The translations under genes and the position numbers were made by a program. Below, one piece after another: positions 1 through 10,898 of a stretch of 64,000 nt of DNA; positions within the stretch are counted from its first letter, which is position 1, and each line of letters starts with the position of its first letter. The DNA lies in NCBI GenBank assembly GCA_026901365.1, contig QLOH01000454.1:682001-746000 (forward strand), in the 5' to 3' direction. The DNA is from Sesbania bispinosa (Eukaryota; Streptophyta; Magnoliopsida; Fabales; Fabaceae). The notes under the pieces were generated by a model, which saw only the letters and a list, made by a program, of their open reading frames with translations, did no database searches and was not told the origin of the DNA.

Positions 1-609
1 TCAAATATACAGCCCAACAACTTGTATAAGAAAAACAAAAAATCACTGTAAAATGCTGCTTACGCATTTCGTGTTATAAAAAAATGAAAACCTTTCCTTC
101 ACCTAAGACAACACGAAGTTTAAATCGACAATTATATCTGTGCAGGATTTCCAATAAAAACCAAGAAAAATATAACACGATGATAAAAACTAACTCAAAT
201 ATATATATTGTTTTTCTTATATATTTTTCTTGTAAATAGTATTTTTTTTAACCTTGTTAAAAAAGATAGTATCACAAGATATTCAGCACAAAATATCTTT
301 TAATACTATCTTGATAAATAGTAATTTTCTGGTAAATATCTCCCTTTTTCTTTTTGGAGAAAAGGTAAATATCTCCCATGAATTTCTTTTGGTCAACCAT
401 TATTTTTTTTGTCTAATTTGTCAACCATGAATATATTGTTTGTACACCCATAATATAAGAATAGCCCATGACGGAGGCCCAAAAGATTATTGCAATTCAA
501 TAAACTGTTTGGGCGTAAGCTGTCCGACAAAATTCACAGAAGGAAATGTGGGAATATACCCAGAACGCTATAGAGTTTTCTCTGCGACTCGAGGGGTCCG
601 GGTCATGCT

Positions 610-842
610 TAATGGGCTACTTGGTGAAGTTTTATTTTGGACCCAAAAAAACGAATCATATTGACAAAAAATCTGCTTGTGCATTCTGGGTTGATGGATT
701 ACATTTTGGGTTAATGGGTACTTGGTGAAGATGTATTTTGGACCCACAAAAAAGAAACGAATCATATTGGTCGCGTTGACCAAAACTGAAATAAAAAAAA
801 AACACACATTGTCGTCGATTTGATGGATTACATTTTGGGTTA
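610..842 (+). repeat. imperfect two-unit tandem duplication
   Basis: Two adjacent units, about 610-710 and 711-842, share the words TACTTGGTGAAG, TTTTGGACCCA, CGAATCATATTG and GATGGATTACATTTTGGG in the same order. The second unit is about 30 bp longer. No coding function is recognised. The flanking 1-609 is AT-rich and I see no gene in it; short ORFs there look accidental. Confidence 0.6.
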
Positions 843-1388
843 AATGTGTTTATAGGGTAACTCGAATTTGGTTTTAGTCCATAAACTTTAAAACCGTTGG
901 TTTGGGTCCCTCATGTTCTAAAATAACGCAATTTTAATCCCTCATGTTCTGAAATCACGTAACTTAAGTCATTTCCCTTAACACCGTTAACTTTGACGCT
1001 AACGTGATAAACGAATTTATGTGTCAGTTTGTCCAGCTAGTTACAATGACTACGTTGTGTCAATTGAATTACACCTCGGCTCGTCCAGTCAGATTTTATT
1101 TAGGGTTTTATTAAATTTAACTTCACATTTTCATGAACAAGGAAGAACGCGAAACTAACGGGATGAGTTGAATTGTAATTCAATTGCCATGTTATGGTCA
1201 TTGAAATTTACTGGACAAACTGAAACGAAAATTCGTTTGTCACGTTAGCGTCAAAGTTAACAGTGTTAAGGGGAGGGACTGAAGTTATGTGATTACAAAA
1301 CATGAGGAACCCAAACCAACGATTTTAAAGTTTAGGGACTAAAACCAAATTTGGGTCAAATTTCAGGAACTAAAAACATATTTAACCC
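837..1388. mobile_element. Mutator-like miniature element (MULE-MITE) with 9-bp TSD
   Basis: A 552-bp element with long terminal inverted repeats. The left end GGGTTAAATGTGTTT matches the reverse complement of the right end, and similarity continues for roughly 200 bp, including AGTCC and AACCGTTGGTTTGGG-like words. It is flanked by a perfect 9-bp direct repeat, TTACATTTT, at 828-836 and 1389-1397, the length typical of Mutator-superfamily transposition. There is no coding capacity, so it is non-autonomous. Superfamily assignment rests on TSD length and long TIRs. Confidence 0.8.
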
Positions 1389-1609
1389 TTACATTTTTCA
1401 TCTAAATTATATATAACTAGTATGGAATATGTGCTCACTATTCCATTTTATAATATTTTTTATATATTATTAATAATTAATGTTAATATTAATATGATAT
1501 GCAATATTTTTTATAAAATTATGAATATTAATTGAATTCTTTATTTTTTATGGCCAAAACCTGAACGAACTATTATTTTGAACTAGAGAGAGTAATACAT
1601 ATAGATATC

Positions 1610-1721
1610 AAATCAAATGTTTTTAGTCCCTAAATTATAGGCAGAATTTGGTTTTGGCTCATGTAATTTAAAACTGGTGGTTTTGGTCCTTCAAAAATTG
1701 AATATACATCAATTTGGTCCT
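1610..1721. mobile_element. truncated end of a related Mutator-like element
   Basis: This stretch repeats the theme of the 837-1388 TIR (TTTTAGTCCCTAAA, then AATTTGGTTTTGG, then AAAACTGGTGGTTTTGGTCC) but has no partner end. It stops where the truncated copia LTR begins at about 1722, so a deletion probably joined the two. 1398-1609 is AT-rich with nothing recognised. Confidence 0.45.
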
Positions 1722-2357
1722 TCAGCAAGTTGATGTTTTATCTATTGCATGAAGTCTGAAACAAGGTATTTATAGAGTTAGACTTAAGATCCGTTGAGCT
1801 CTATCAAATTCCCATTGTGAGATAGCAATTAATGTTAAAGTTTCCGTTGAGACATAGAAGTTAATGGCTTCTGAACAGGGCAAAGTAGGCTTGCAGCATT
1901 GACCTTACTTTTCTTGAGCACTTGTACTTCTGCAGCAGGAACATTCCTTTTATGGTATGGAATTTGAACTCGTTCCAGAAAGCAGTTCTGAGCACTATGC
2001 TAAGAGAGGTGATTAGTGCAGACATCTTGCACAGGTCTCTGAAAGGACTTGATACTTGAGAAAGTCTTCAACAATCCTTTTCTTCAAGATATATAAAATT
2101 ACAGGTTCAAAAGCCACGTCAGAATACTTTAGCAAGTCTTCAACATTCAATAGGTTACTTGACTTCAGCAAGTCTTCTTCACTTCAGCAGGTCCACTTCA
2201 GAAGGTCCACTTCAGAATGTCCAATCTGCCGAACATGAGAAATAACTTTGAGAGTATTTATAATTCATTCAAAGATCAAATTTGTTACTCATTAAAACTT
2301 AGGATAATGAGACTTAAAACATTATTAATTTCTTAATAATATTTTTGAGACTTCACA
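1722..2357 (-). repeat. truncated 3' LTR of the Sirevirus
   Basis: Matches the inner half of the intact LTR (11517-12135) almost throughout, including the TATTTATAGAGTT segment (TATA box on the minus strand) and the TCAGCAAGTCTTC repeats. It ends in TTCACA, so on the minus strand the LTR begins TGTGAA. The outer 600 bp or so is gone and is replaced by a Mutator-like fragment. Confidence 0.85.
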
Positions 2358-2550
2358 TTCTCCCCCTTTTTAATGATGACAAATTTGCTTTTAAGAACCG
2401 ACAAATATCTGAAGGGAAAATAAAATTAAGTTTAGAGAATCCTCCCCCTCAGACAGGTATTTATGTAGAATGCTTGCTCCCCCTCAAATATTGCTTCTTT
2501 CTCTGAAACAGTTAAACTTCAGATATTGTTAGTATATTTACTCCCCCTTT
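2358..2550 (-). other. multiple polypurine tracts of the Sirevirus
   Basis: On the plus strand, pyrimidine runs CTCCCCCTTTTT (about 2360-2371), TCCTCCCCCT (about 2443), GCTCCCCCT (about 2475) and CTCCCCCTTTTTGTCATC (about 2540) read as GGGGGAG polypurine tracts on the coding strand. The one abutting the LTR primes plus-strand DNA synthesis. Several copies in the non-coding tail are characteristic of Sireviruses. Confidence 0.75.
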
Positions 2551-2922
2551 TTGTCATCAATCAAAAGGGTGCATCAGAGCCTCCTAAAGTTATAAATGCA
2601 TAACATAGTCACATCAAACATCGTTTGCATTAATCAGAAAGAATTTTGAACAAAAATAACACTTTTTCTAAAGTTTTTGGCTTAACCATCATAGAGATAA
2701 GCAAAACAACTAAGTCTCAAGCCCTAGGATATGATGGGGACCCTGAAGGAGGTTGGGATTGAGATGCTTGCAAATTTTGTTGAGCTTGGGCAGCCAAAAC
2801 TTGATTCATCCTTTGCATGAGCCTTTCATTCAATTTCCCGAGCCTTCTGTTCTCTCTCTCTCCATTTCAGCAAACGCTTCAGCAAGCACACATACTTCAG
2901 CAAGTTCATATATTTCAGCAAC
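2551..2922 (-). pseudogene. remnant of the envelope-like region, C-terminal tail
   Basis: Between RNase H and the polypurine tracts the minus strand can be read as a Gln/Leu-rich, coiled-coil-like tail containing RLGKLNERLMQRMNQVL and ending in a Gln/Ser/Pro-rich stretch near 2725. Sireviruses often carry an envelope-like ORF here. Only a C-terminal scrap seems to remain. The assignment is inference from position and composition. Confidence 0.35.
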
Positions 2923-5900
2923 TCATTTTGCAGAAAATGCATGAATGTTCAAATTATCTCTTATGAACTTAAACCTATCCTCAGCAAGGGGTTTTGTGAA
3001 TATATCAGCCCATTGATACTCTGTATCAGTGAACTTAATATCAAAATCTCCTTTCTGAACATAGTCTCTAATAAAATGATGTTTGATTTCTATATGCTTT
3101 GCCTTAGAATGCTGAATGAGATTTTTAGAAAGATTTATTGCACTTGTATTATCACACAACACAGGAATTGAATTAACAACAATATTAAAATCCTCTAGCT
3201 GATATTTTACCCATAGCAGTTGTGAACAACAGCTTGCTGTAGCAATATACTCAACTTCAGCAGTTGATAAGGCAATTGTGCTCTGCCTTTTGCTTGACCA
3301 GCTAATCAAATTTTCTCCTATGAAGTGGCATCCTCCACTTGTTGATTTTCTCTCAACTCTGTCTCCAACAAAGTCAGTATCACAATAGCCCAATAATCTG
3401 CAGTCCTTAATCTTCTTATAGCACAGACCAAGATTAGTAGTACCATTGAGATATCTGAAAATTCTCTTTACAACCTTGTAATGAGTTGTTATTGGATCAA
3501 ATTGAAATCTTGCACATAGACAAACACTGAACATAATGTCAACTCTGCTTAATGTAAGATACAACAATGAACCAATCATACCTCTATACAGAGTTTGATC
3601 AACACATTCTTCTCCTTCATCTTGACTTAAGATGGCAGAGGGATGCATGAGAGTTAACATAGGTTTGCAATCATTCATTTTAAACTTCTTAAGTATTTCT
3701 TTTGTATATTTCTCTTAATAGATCCATATACAGTCAGATTCTTGCTTAATTTGAAGTCCTAAGAAAAATTTGAGTTCACCCATTAAACTCATTTCAAACT
3801 CAGATTGCATTAACCTTGAAAACTCTTTGCATAGTGAAGAATTTGTTGAACCAAATATAATGTCATCAACATATATCTGGACAAGAATTAGGTCTTTGTT
3901 AGACATTTTTCTAAAAAGAGTTGTGTCAGCTTTTCCTCTTTCAAAACCATTTTTGATGAGAAAATTGCTCAATCTGTCATACCAAGCCCTGGGAGCTTAT
4001 TTAAGACCATAGAGAGCCTTTTTCAATTTGAAAACATGATTAGGAAAAGTTGAATCTTCAAATCCAGGGGGTTGTCTAACAAATACCTCTTCCTCAATGA
4101 ACCCATTAAGGAAGACACTCTTAACATCCATCTGATACAGTTTAATGCCATTATTGGCTGCATAAGAGAGCAAAATCCTAATGGCTTCAAGCCTTGCTAC
4201 ACGTGAAAAGGTTTATGTAAAATCAATACCTTCTTGCTGATTGTAGCCTTGAGCAACCAATCTAGCTTTGTTTCTGACAACCTTTCCTTCTTCATAGAGC
4301 TTGTTTCTGAACACCCATTTGGTTCCAATAATTGTTTTCCCATGGGGCTTAGGAACAAGAGTCCAGACATCACTTCTGGAAAATTGATTCAGCTCTTCCT
4401 GCATGGCTAGGATCCACCCTTCATCACGCAGAGCTTCATCAATGTTCTTTGGTTCAATTTTAAAAAGGAGGGCAGGATTATTGACTTATCTAAGTCTTGA
4501 TCTTGTTCTTACACCTTCTAAAGTTTCAACAATGATTTGCCTTTGAGGATGATAAGACTTGTATCTCCACTCATTTCTACGAGGAAATACTTTCTCAGAC
4601 TGAGACTCAACATTAACTCTTTGAAGAGGATTATCTTCAGCAGGTTGGTCAGATGGTTGTTCAACAGGTACTTCAGAGGGTTCTTCATCCTTGACCTCTG
4701 TCTTCTTTGAAGTTGGATTTAGCTTCATTCCTGCAAAATCATCTTCCAAATTTGATAGTTCCCTATCAGTCTCTTTAGCATCATTAAATCTAACATGGAT
4801 AGATTCGTCTACTGCCAAGGTTCTAGAGTTATACACCCTATAAGCTTTTGAAGTTTCTGAATATCCAATGGAAAATCCCTTGTCAGATTTAGGATCAAAC
4901 TTTCCAATATCATCTTTGGTGTTAAGTATGAAACACTCACAGCCAAAAATATGGAAGAAAGAAATGTTGGGTTTCCTTCTTCTCCACAATTCATAGGGAG
5001 TTCTTTTAAGAATTGGTTTTACCAAAATTCTGTTTTGAATATAGCAAGCTGTGTGAACAGCTTCTGCCCAGAATCATCTTGGTAGGTTGCTTGAAATGAG
5101 CATGGTTCTACCCATCTCCTGCAAGCTTCTGTTCTTTCTCTCAACAACCCTATTTTGCTGAGGTGTTCTTGCCATAGAGAAATTGTGTGAGATCCCATTC
5201 TCATCACAGAACATTCTGAAGCTTGAGTTTTCAAACTCACCACCATGGTCACTTCTGATAGCAGATATGCAAAATCCTTTTTCATTTTGCACCTTTTTAC
5301 AGAATTTTGTGAAATTCTCAAAAGTCTCATCCTTGCTTTTGAGGAATAACACCCATGTAAATCTAGAGTAGTCATCCACAATGACCAAACCATACTTCTT
5401 ACCACTAAGGCTTTCAGTTCTTGTAGGACCAAACAAGTCAATGTGAAGTAGTTCTAAAGGTCTTGAGGTAGAAACAACATTTTTACTCTTAAAAGAGCTT
5501 TTTGTTTGTTTAGCCTTAAGACAATTTTCACATAAAATATCAGACTTGAAAGAAAGCTTGGGAAATCCTTTAACAAGGTTGTATTTTGTTAACTTTGAGA
5601 TTAATCTCAAGCTGGCATGCCAAGTTTCTGATGCCAAATCTATTTTTCATCTTTTACAGAAAGAAGACATGTCACATTCTGACTTGCAAGTTCCTCAAGA
5701 TCTATTTTATACACGTTGTTGTGTCTCTTAGTAGAAAAGAGAATTTGATCTGAAGGATCCTTGACTACACAACCATCCTTGGTGAAGGATACAACATATC
5801 CACTGTCACATAATTGACTTATGCTCAGTAGGTTGTGTTGATGTCCTTCCACAAGGAGAACATTTTGAATAAGGGAGTGAGGAGAAATACCTACAGACCC

Positions 5901-6226
5901 TATACCTATGATCTTCCCTTGTTGATTCCCACCAAAGGTGATCACACCACTATCCTTGGGTCTAAGGTTTTGGAACAAAAGACTTTTCTCTCGTCATGTG
6001 ACGCGAGCATCCACTGTCCAAGTACCATTTGTGGTGTCTCCTTTGTCCTATTAATGACATATGCAACAGGAATAATCAAATTTTTAGGTTTGGGTTTAGA
6101 CTTCCTTTTGTGTTTGCACTATGACACATGGTGTCCAGACTTTTCACAGTGGGAGCACCCATTACCTTTTCTCAAACCCTGTTTTCTTATAAAAGGAGGT
6201 TTAGAATTGGATGAATATGATGATGT
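2923..6226 (-). pseudogene. copia pol: protease, integrase, reverse transcriptase, RNase H (broken)
   Basis: Reading from 6226 downward, the first recognisable piece is a second gag zinc knuckle (CSHCEKSGHH, with an in-frame stop before its last Cys). Next comes the protease active site (LDSGCSRHMT near 6005), the GAG-pre-integrase domain (5640-5978) and the integrase core (5074-5637, with DLFGPT, DDYSR and HGGEFEN). The integrase C-terminal part (4486-5025, PYELW and FGC) follows, then reverse transcriptase (about 3715-4404; WVFRNK, YVDDIIFG) and RNase H (2923-3678; SWSSKRQSTIALSTAEVEY, ADIFTKPL). At least one frameshift near 5985 and several stops (near 5640, 4486, 4213, 4000, 3715) separate the pieces, so no full polyprotein can be made. 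The family normally encodes this as one ORF. Confidence 0.92.
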
Positions 6227-6954
6227 CACTACTAAAAAAATTGATTTTAGAGAGGGATTTTATCCCTCTCTATTTGCGAGGAATTTTGTGAATCCGTCAC
6301 TAAAGTTGGATGGATGAAAATTTGCGACGGATTTAGAGAGGGAAAAAATCCCCCTCTAAAATTCCGTCACTAAATCCCTCACTAAATTACTATGAAAAAT
6401 GTAGAGAGAGAATTTGTGACGGATTTTATCCCTCTCTAAAATATCGGTCACAAAATTCCTCGCTAAATTAATAACTCTTTAGAGAAGGAAAATTTCCCTC
6501 GCTAATTAGCGAGGGATTTTGATTTCCCTCTCTAGAAGGGAATTAGAAATCTCTCTCTAAATATGGTTATTGTTCAAGTAGTCAGGGAATTTTTCCCTCT
6601 CTATTAGACATGGATAATTTCCCTCGCTAAGTAGAGAGTTAGGAGAGATAACACAAGGTGGATTTTTATTAGTGAGGGAATTTGAAATCCCTCTCTATTT
6701 AGTGAGGGATTTTTATTTCCCTCTTTATTTAGCGAGGGAATTTTAATTCCCTCCCTAATAAGGATGTGATCAATGTTATGTTATATTAGCGAGGAAATAA
6801 AAATCCCTCTCTAATTAGCGAGGTATTTTGATTTCCCTCTCTAATTAGAGAGGGAATAAGAAATCCCTCTCTAAATATGTTTGTTGTTCAAGTAGTGAGG
6901 GAATTTTTGCCTCTCTATTAGAGAGGGATTATTTCCTTCTTTAAAATATGTTTG

Positions 6955-8065
6955 TTGTTCAATTTGATTGTCAAACTTGAATATAAATTTTTATCAATTT
7001 TAATTTAATATTTTATATTTTTTAAATTTTAGTATAAAGTATTTACGTTTTCAATCAATTCTTTCTTTCTATAAATACATGTATTTGTCAAAATAGTATA
7101 AATTATTTACTTTTTCAATCAATTCTTTCTTTCTATAAATACATGTATTTATCAAAATATTTTCTCTCTTAATAATTAAAGGTTCTTTAGGAGAGGAAAA
7201 ATGATCCAGAATAAAATATAAAATATTAAAATATATAAATAAAATCAATTTATTTTAATATAGCATCATAGGAAAAAAACACACAAAGTATAAAAAAATG
7301 GGTAGTAAAAGAAATAATATGAATAAAACAAAACAATTGTAACTTTAAAAGATGAAAATCAAATAAAACATTAAAATAATATTTGAAATTTAAAATCATT
7401 AAAGAATTAGATCGCGTCTGATTCTCCTTATTTTGCCATTTGTGTACACTTATATTACATTTAGAAAATTCATTTAAACTGATTGGTATGTTTTTATTTA
7501 AAGTGTTACGTTTCTCTATAAATTGACTTGTTACTATATTTAATTTTCAGTTTGTTTCTTTCAATTCTTATATTTATTTAATTATAATTAATTTATATTA
7601 ATTGATTGATATGCTTTGATTTTTTATTCAAATTGATATATATATATATATGTGTGTGTGTGTTACAATTTGATTGTCAAAATTCAATATAAATTTTTAT
7701 CATTTTTAATTTTATATTTTATATTTTTTAAAATTTTAGTATAAATTATATATACTTTTATACATTTTCAATCGATTCTTTCTTTTTATAAATACATATA
7801 TTTATTAAAATATTTTCTATCTTAGTGATTAAACATTAGGAAAAATGAACCAGAATAAATGAATAAAATATAAAATATTAAAATATATAAATAAAAGTAC
7901 AATTATTTTTATCGTAGGCCAAAAACACACAAACTATATAAAAATGGATAGTAAAAGAAATAAAATGAATAAAACAAAACATATGTAACTCTAAAAGATG
8001 AAATTCAATTTGAAATTAAAAATCACATTCAGATAATATAAAACAGATTTGAAATTCAAACAAAT
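6955..8065. repeat. internal direct duplication in the CACTA element
   Basis: Two similar blocks, about 6955-7400 and 7665-8065, share CAATTTGATTGTCAAA, TATAAATTTTTATCA, TTTTCAATC.ATTCTTTCTTT, ATAAATACAT and AAAACACACAAA in the same order, about 700 bp apart. A short (TA)n(TG)n run at 7637-7662 separates them. The first block also has a small internal repeat of CAATCAATTCTTTCTTTC. No coding content is seen. Confidence 0.7.
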
Positions 8066-8179
8066 TAAAAAACTAGATATAGTGTGTATACCAGTATACG
8101 TCTAACGTACTCAGAAAATTCGAATCATTGGCCAATCTGTAGCTTTAAATTTTGAATTAAAACAAAAAAGAACTGACGT

Positions 8180-8945
8180 GGCATAATTTGATTGGTTACT
8201 TAGACAACACACAACTTGTGCTTTCTGTCAACGGTCATGATGATTCAAGCATTATAATCTACTGTCCATATTCGTTTCCTCTATCTCTTTACTTTTCCAA
8301 CACTTCGCAAACCACTCCTATTCCCCACTTTGTAGAGACCCATTTTCCTCTTCCTCTCTCAACCCTCTGCCTCTTTCTCTCATCACTCTGGTCCCTCAGT
8401 TCCTATCTCATCTCAGCCGCCTACCTTCCTTGTATTTCGTGGTGGTGTCGTTGCGTCGCCGCCTTTCTCAGATTCACGTCGTTCCACCGGTGAAGCCATG
8501 AGGGAGAAGAGTTTCGCGAACCTTCAGCGCACAGAGGAGAAGCCGAGAAGGGAGTGCGAATCTCTCAGATCTTTCTCTATGCACAGAGGACAAGCCGCAC
8601 AGTGGCGGCAGTGACTTCCTTCTCAATTTCTATGCTTGGATGATGGGTTGAATAGGGTGAATAGGTCTTAAAATCTATATTACCTTCATGAATCTATGGT
8701 CTCCTAACAAAATAGCTTAAAGATCTATTTAGACGTTATTTCTGTGTTGAACCTGAATGAATGAACAAACTCGATCTTTTTTCTTCTTCTTTTTTTTTTG
8801 TGTTAGGTTTTCTTTTTTTCCTTTTCTTCCTGAAAATGGTTAGAGGAATTGATGGAGGTGGCACAGTGAAGGTCGTGATCTCAACTGCAGCAAGTAGGCT
8901 ATGTGGCCGCGGCCACGGTGAGTCCCTCTTGGGTTATGGTTTCTA
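8180..8945 (+). pseudogene. GC-rich host-gene-like passenger captured inside the CACTA element
   Basis: This segment is unlike the rest of the element. It is richer in G+C, with a pyrimidine-rich leader (8260-8490), an ATG at about 8498 opening a short charged reading frame (begins MREKSFANLQRTEEK, about 36 codons), and a second start at 8836 (MVRGIDGGGTVKVV). That second frame runs into GGCCACGGTGAGTC near 8915, which resembles an exon end with a splice donor. This looks like the 5' UTR and first exons of a captured plant gene. I do not recognise the parent gene. Capture of host fragments is known for legume CACTA elements. Confidence 0.5.
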
Positions 8946-9667
8946 GATTGTTCTAAATTTTGATGCAAATGTATTTGAAATTATTTTGTCAATATTGGTT
9001 AATGAATTTTTTTAATTTTTTTAATTTATTGTACTTTAATTTGATTTTTCTATTCTGATTAAATTCAGTTTCAGTTTAATGTATTCAATTTATTTTGTAT
9101 TTAAAATAATAATTTATTGTAGTTCAAAGTTTTTTTTTAAAGAGTAGTAGTGCAAAGTTAATAACGACCTCTTTGCGAAATTAACTTCAAAATTTTGGTA
9201 GTGTTATACTGTTATTGAAAATTTATGATATACGAGAATATCATTTATTTTAAACTACATATTTCTAGTAATTTTTATGTTAGTAAATTTATTAATTAGC
9301 GAGGGAAAATAATTTCCTTTCTATTTATGTCTCTGATTAGCGAGGCAAAATATTTCCTCTCTAATTAGAGAGGAAACCAATTTCCTCTCTATTTTGTGAG
9401 GGAAATCAATTTCCTCTCTGATTAGCGAGGGAATTCAAACTTTCTTCTTTGTAAAGTTTTGTGACGGATTTTAATCAATTAGCGAGGGAAATTTTCCCTC
9501 GCTATTTATGACGGATTTCTAAATTCCCTCTCAAAAGTTTAGCGACGCCACTTTTAGCGACGGATTTATCATTCGTCACAAAATCCGTTGCTAAATATTT
9601 AGTGAGGGATTTTTCATCTTTTAGAGAGGGATTTCTTCCCTCTCTAATTTCAATTTTTTTAGTAGTG

Positions 9668-10836
9668 TGTGTCTTTAGAGAAGCCTAAGCCACATTTGTC
9701 ATTGAAGATCTTTTGAGTTCCTAATAATCTATTGAGATTATTAGTTCCTTCTACAAATCTAACTAAGTCTCTGGTACGTTCCTCAATCTTTCTTTGGAGT
9801 TTTTTATTTTCCTTGGAAAGATCTTTGGAATTTCCAGTCTCTTGCATCATTAATCCCTTCTTCTTCTTAAAGAACTTCTTTTTGAATGAAGGTTTCTTAA
9901 GCTTGGGACAGTCAGTCTTCATGTGCCTTGACTGCTTACATTCAAAACAAACAATTTTGTCATTTGATAAAGTATCTTTACCTAACTTACCTGGTTTTGA
10001 TCCGGAGGATGAATGCTTTTTGAATTTTCCTTTCTTCTGCAGCATTATTTTGATCTTTCTGCTAAGAAGAGTCAAGTCATCATCATCCTCTGAACTTACT
10101 TTAGAACCTTCACTACCTTTTGAAGTCTCCTCATCTTGCATGTCTTTGTGTGACCCATGCATTGGCTGCTTGGATCTGGAGTTCAAAGCTAATGACTTTT
10201 TCTTGGGTGCATCCTCACCAAGTTCTAACTCATGAACTTTAAGAGAACCTAGCAGTTCTTCCATTCTCAAAGAGTTGAGGTCTTTAGCCTCTTGAATGGC
10301 TATAACTTTAGGTCTCCAAGCCTTTGGTAGACTCCTTAGAATCTTGCGATTATTATCACCAGAATCATAGGTTCTGCCTAAAGACTTAAGTCCATTTGTT
10401 ATTGTCTGAAACCTACCAAAAATTTGATCAATGGTTTCAGACTCTAGCATGCTAATCTTAGATTGTTTGACATTATCAGTCCCTTCATGAGCTGCTGCCA
10501 ATGTATCCCAGATTTCCTTGGCGGAGGAGCATCCATGCATCTTCTCATACTCAGGTTTATTCAAGGAACAAACTAAGTAGAGTTTTGCTTTAGCATTTAG
10601 CTGAACACACGTGCCTTTTGCTCACCAATCCAATCTGCCTTAGGTATGGGTACACCACCATGCATGGAAATATAATCACCATCAGTGCCTATATCCCACA
10701 GATCGATGTTGCTGCTCTTAATGAACAGTTTCATACAATCTCTCCAGTAATGGTAATCAACACCATTGAATGCTGGAGGCCTTGTCACAGATGCACCTTC
10801 TGTGATATAGTGTGGGTTGCTTGTAGAAGTTTCCAT
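9668..10836 (-). pseudogene. copia gag (N-terminal and first zinc knuckle), frameshifted
   Basis: Starts at 10836 (METSTSNPHYI) with the usual copia gag opening (RPPAFNGVDYHYWRDCM). It continues through the UBN2-type capsid region (10564-10200; KPEYEKMHGCSSAKEIWDTL) into a Lys-rich segment and a CCHC knuckle (CFECKQSRHMKTDC, near 9930), where the usual Gly is Ser. A single-base shift near 10600 separates the first 79 residues from the rest. The frame is cut at 9668 by the CACTA element; the remaining gag resumes at 6226. In an intact element gag forms the virus-like particle. Confidence 0.88.
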
Positions 10837-10880
10837 CTTGGATCCTTTCCCTCAGAACTGATGAGATGCTTAACCCGAGG

Positions 10881-10896
10881 TTAAGCTTTGATACCA
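10881..10896 (-). other. primer binding site (initiator tRNA-Met type)
   Basis: Just inside the 5' LTR the minus strand reads TGGTATCAAAGCTTAA, close to the TGGTATCAGAGC site that pairs with the 3' end of initiator methionine tRNA. This fixes the LTR boundary and the element's minus-strand orientation. Confidence 0.8.
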
Positions 10897-10898
10897 AC

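Larger units (their letters stand above)
6227..9667. mobile_element. CACTA (En/Spm-type) DNA transposon, non-autonomous, with TGT target duplication
   Basis: The ends are CACTACTAAAAAAATTGA at 6227 and its inverse, TCAATTTTTTTAGTAGTG, ending at 9667. Both sides carry the 3-bp duplication TGT (6224-6226 and 9668-9670), as expected for CACTA transposition. The subterminal zones 6240-6960 and 9295-9655 are packed with direct and inverted copies of GAGGGATTT/AAATCCCTC words, the usual transposase-binding arrays. No transposase ORF is visible. The interior holds a duplicated AT-rich block and a GC-rich passenger. It is inserted between the two zinc-knuckle segments of the Sirevirus gag. Confidence 0.93.

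Noticed and set aside
9732..10235. 167-codon plus-strand ORF as a gene
   Set aside because: It is the antisense shadow of copia gag on the minus strand.
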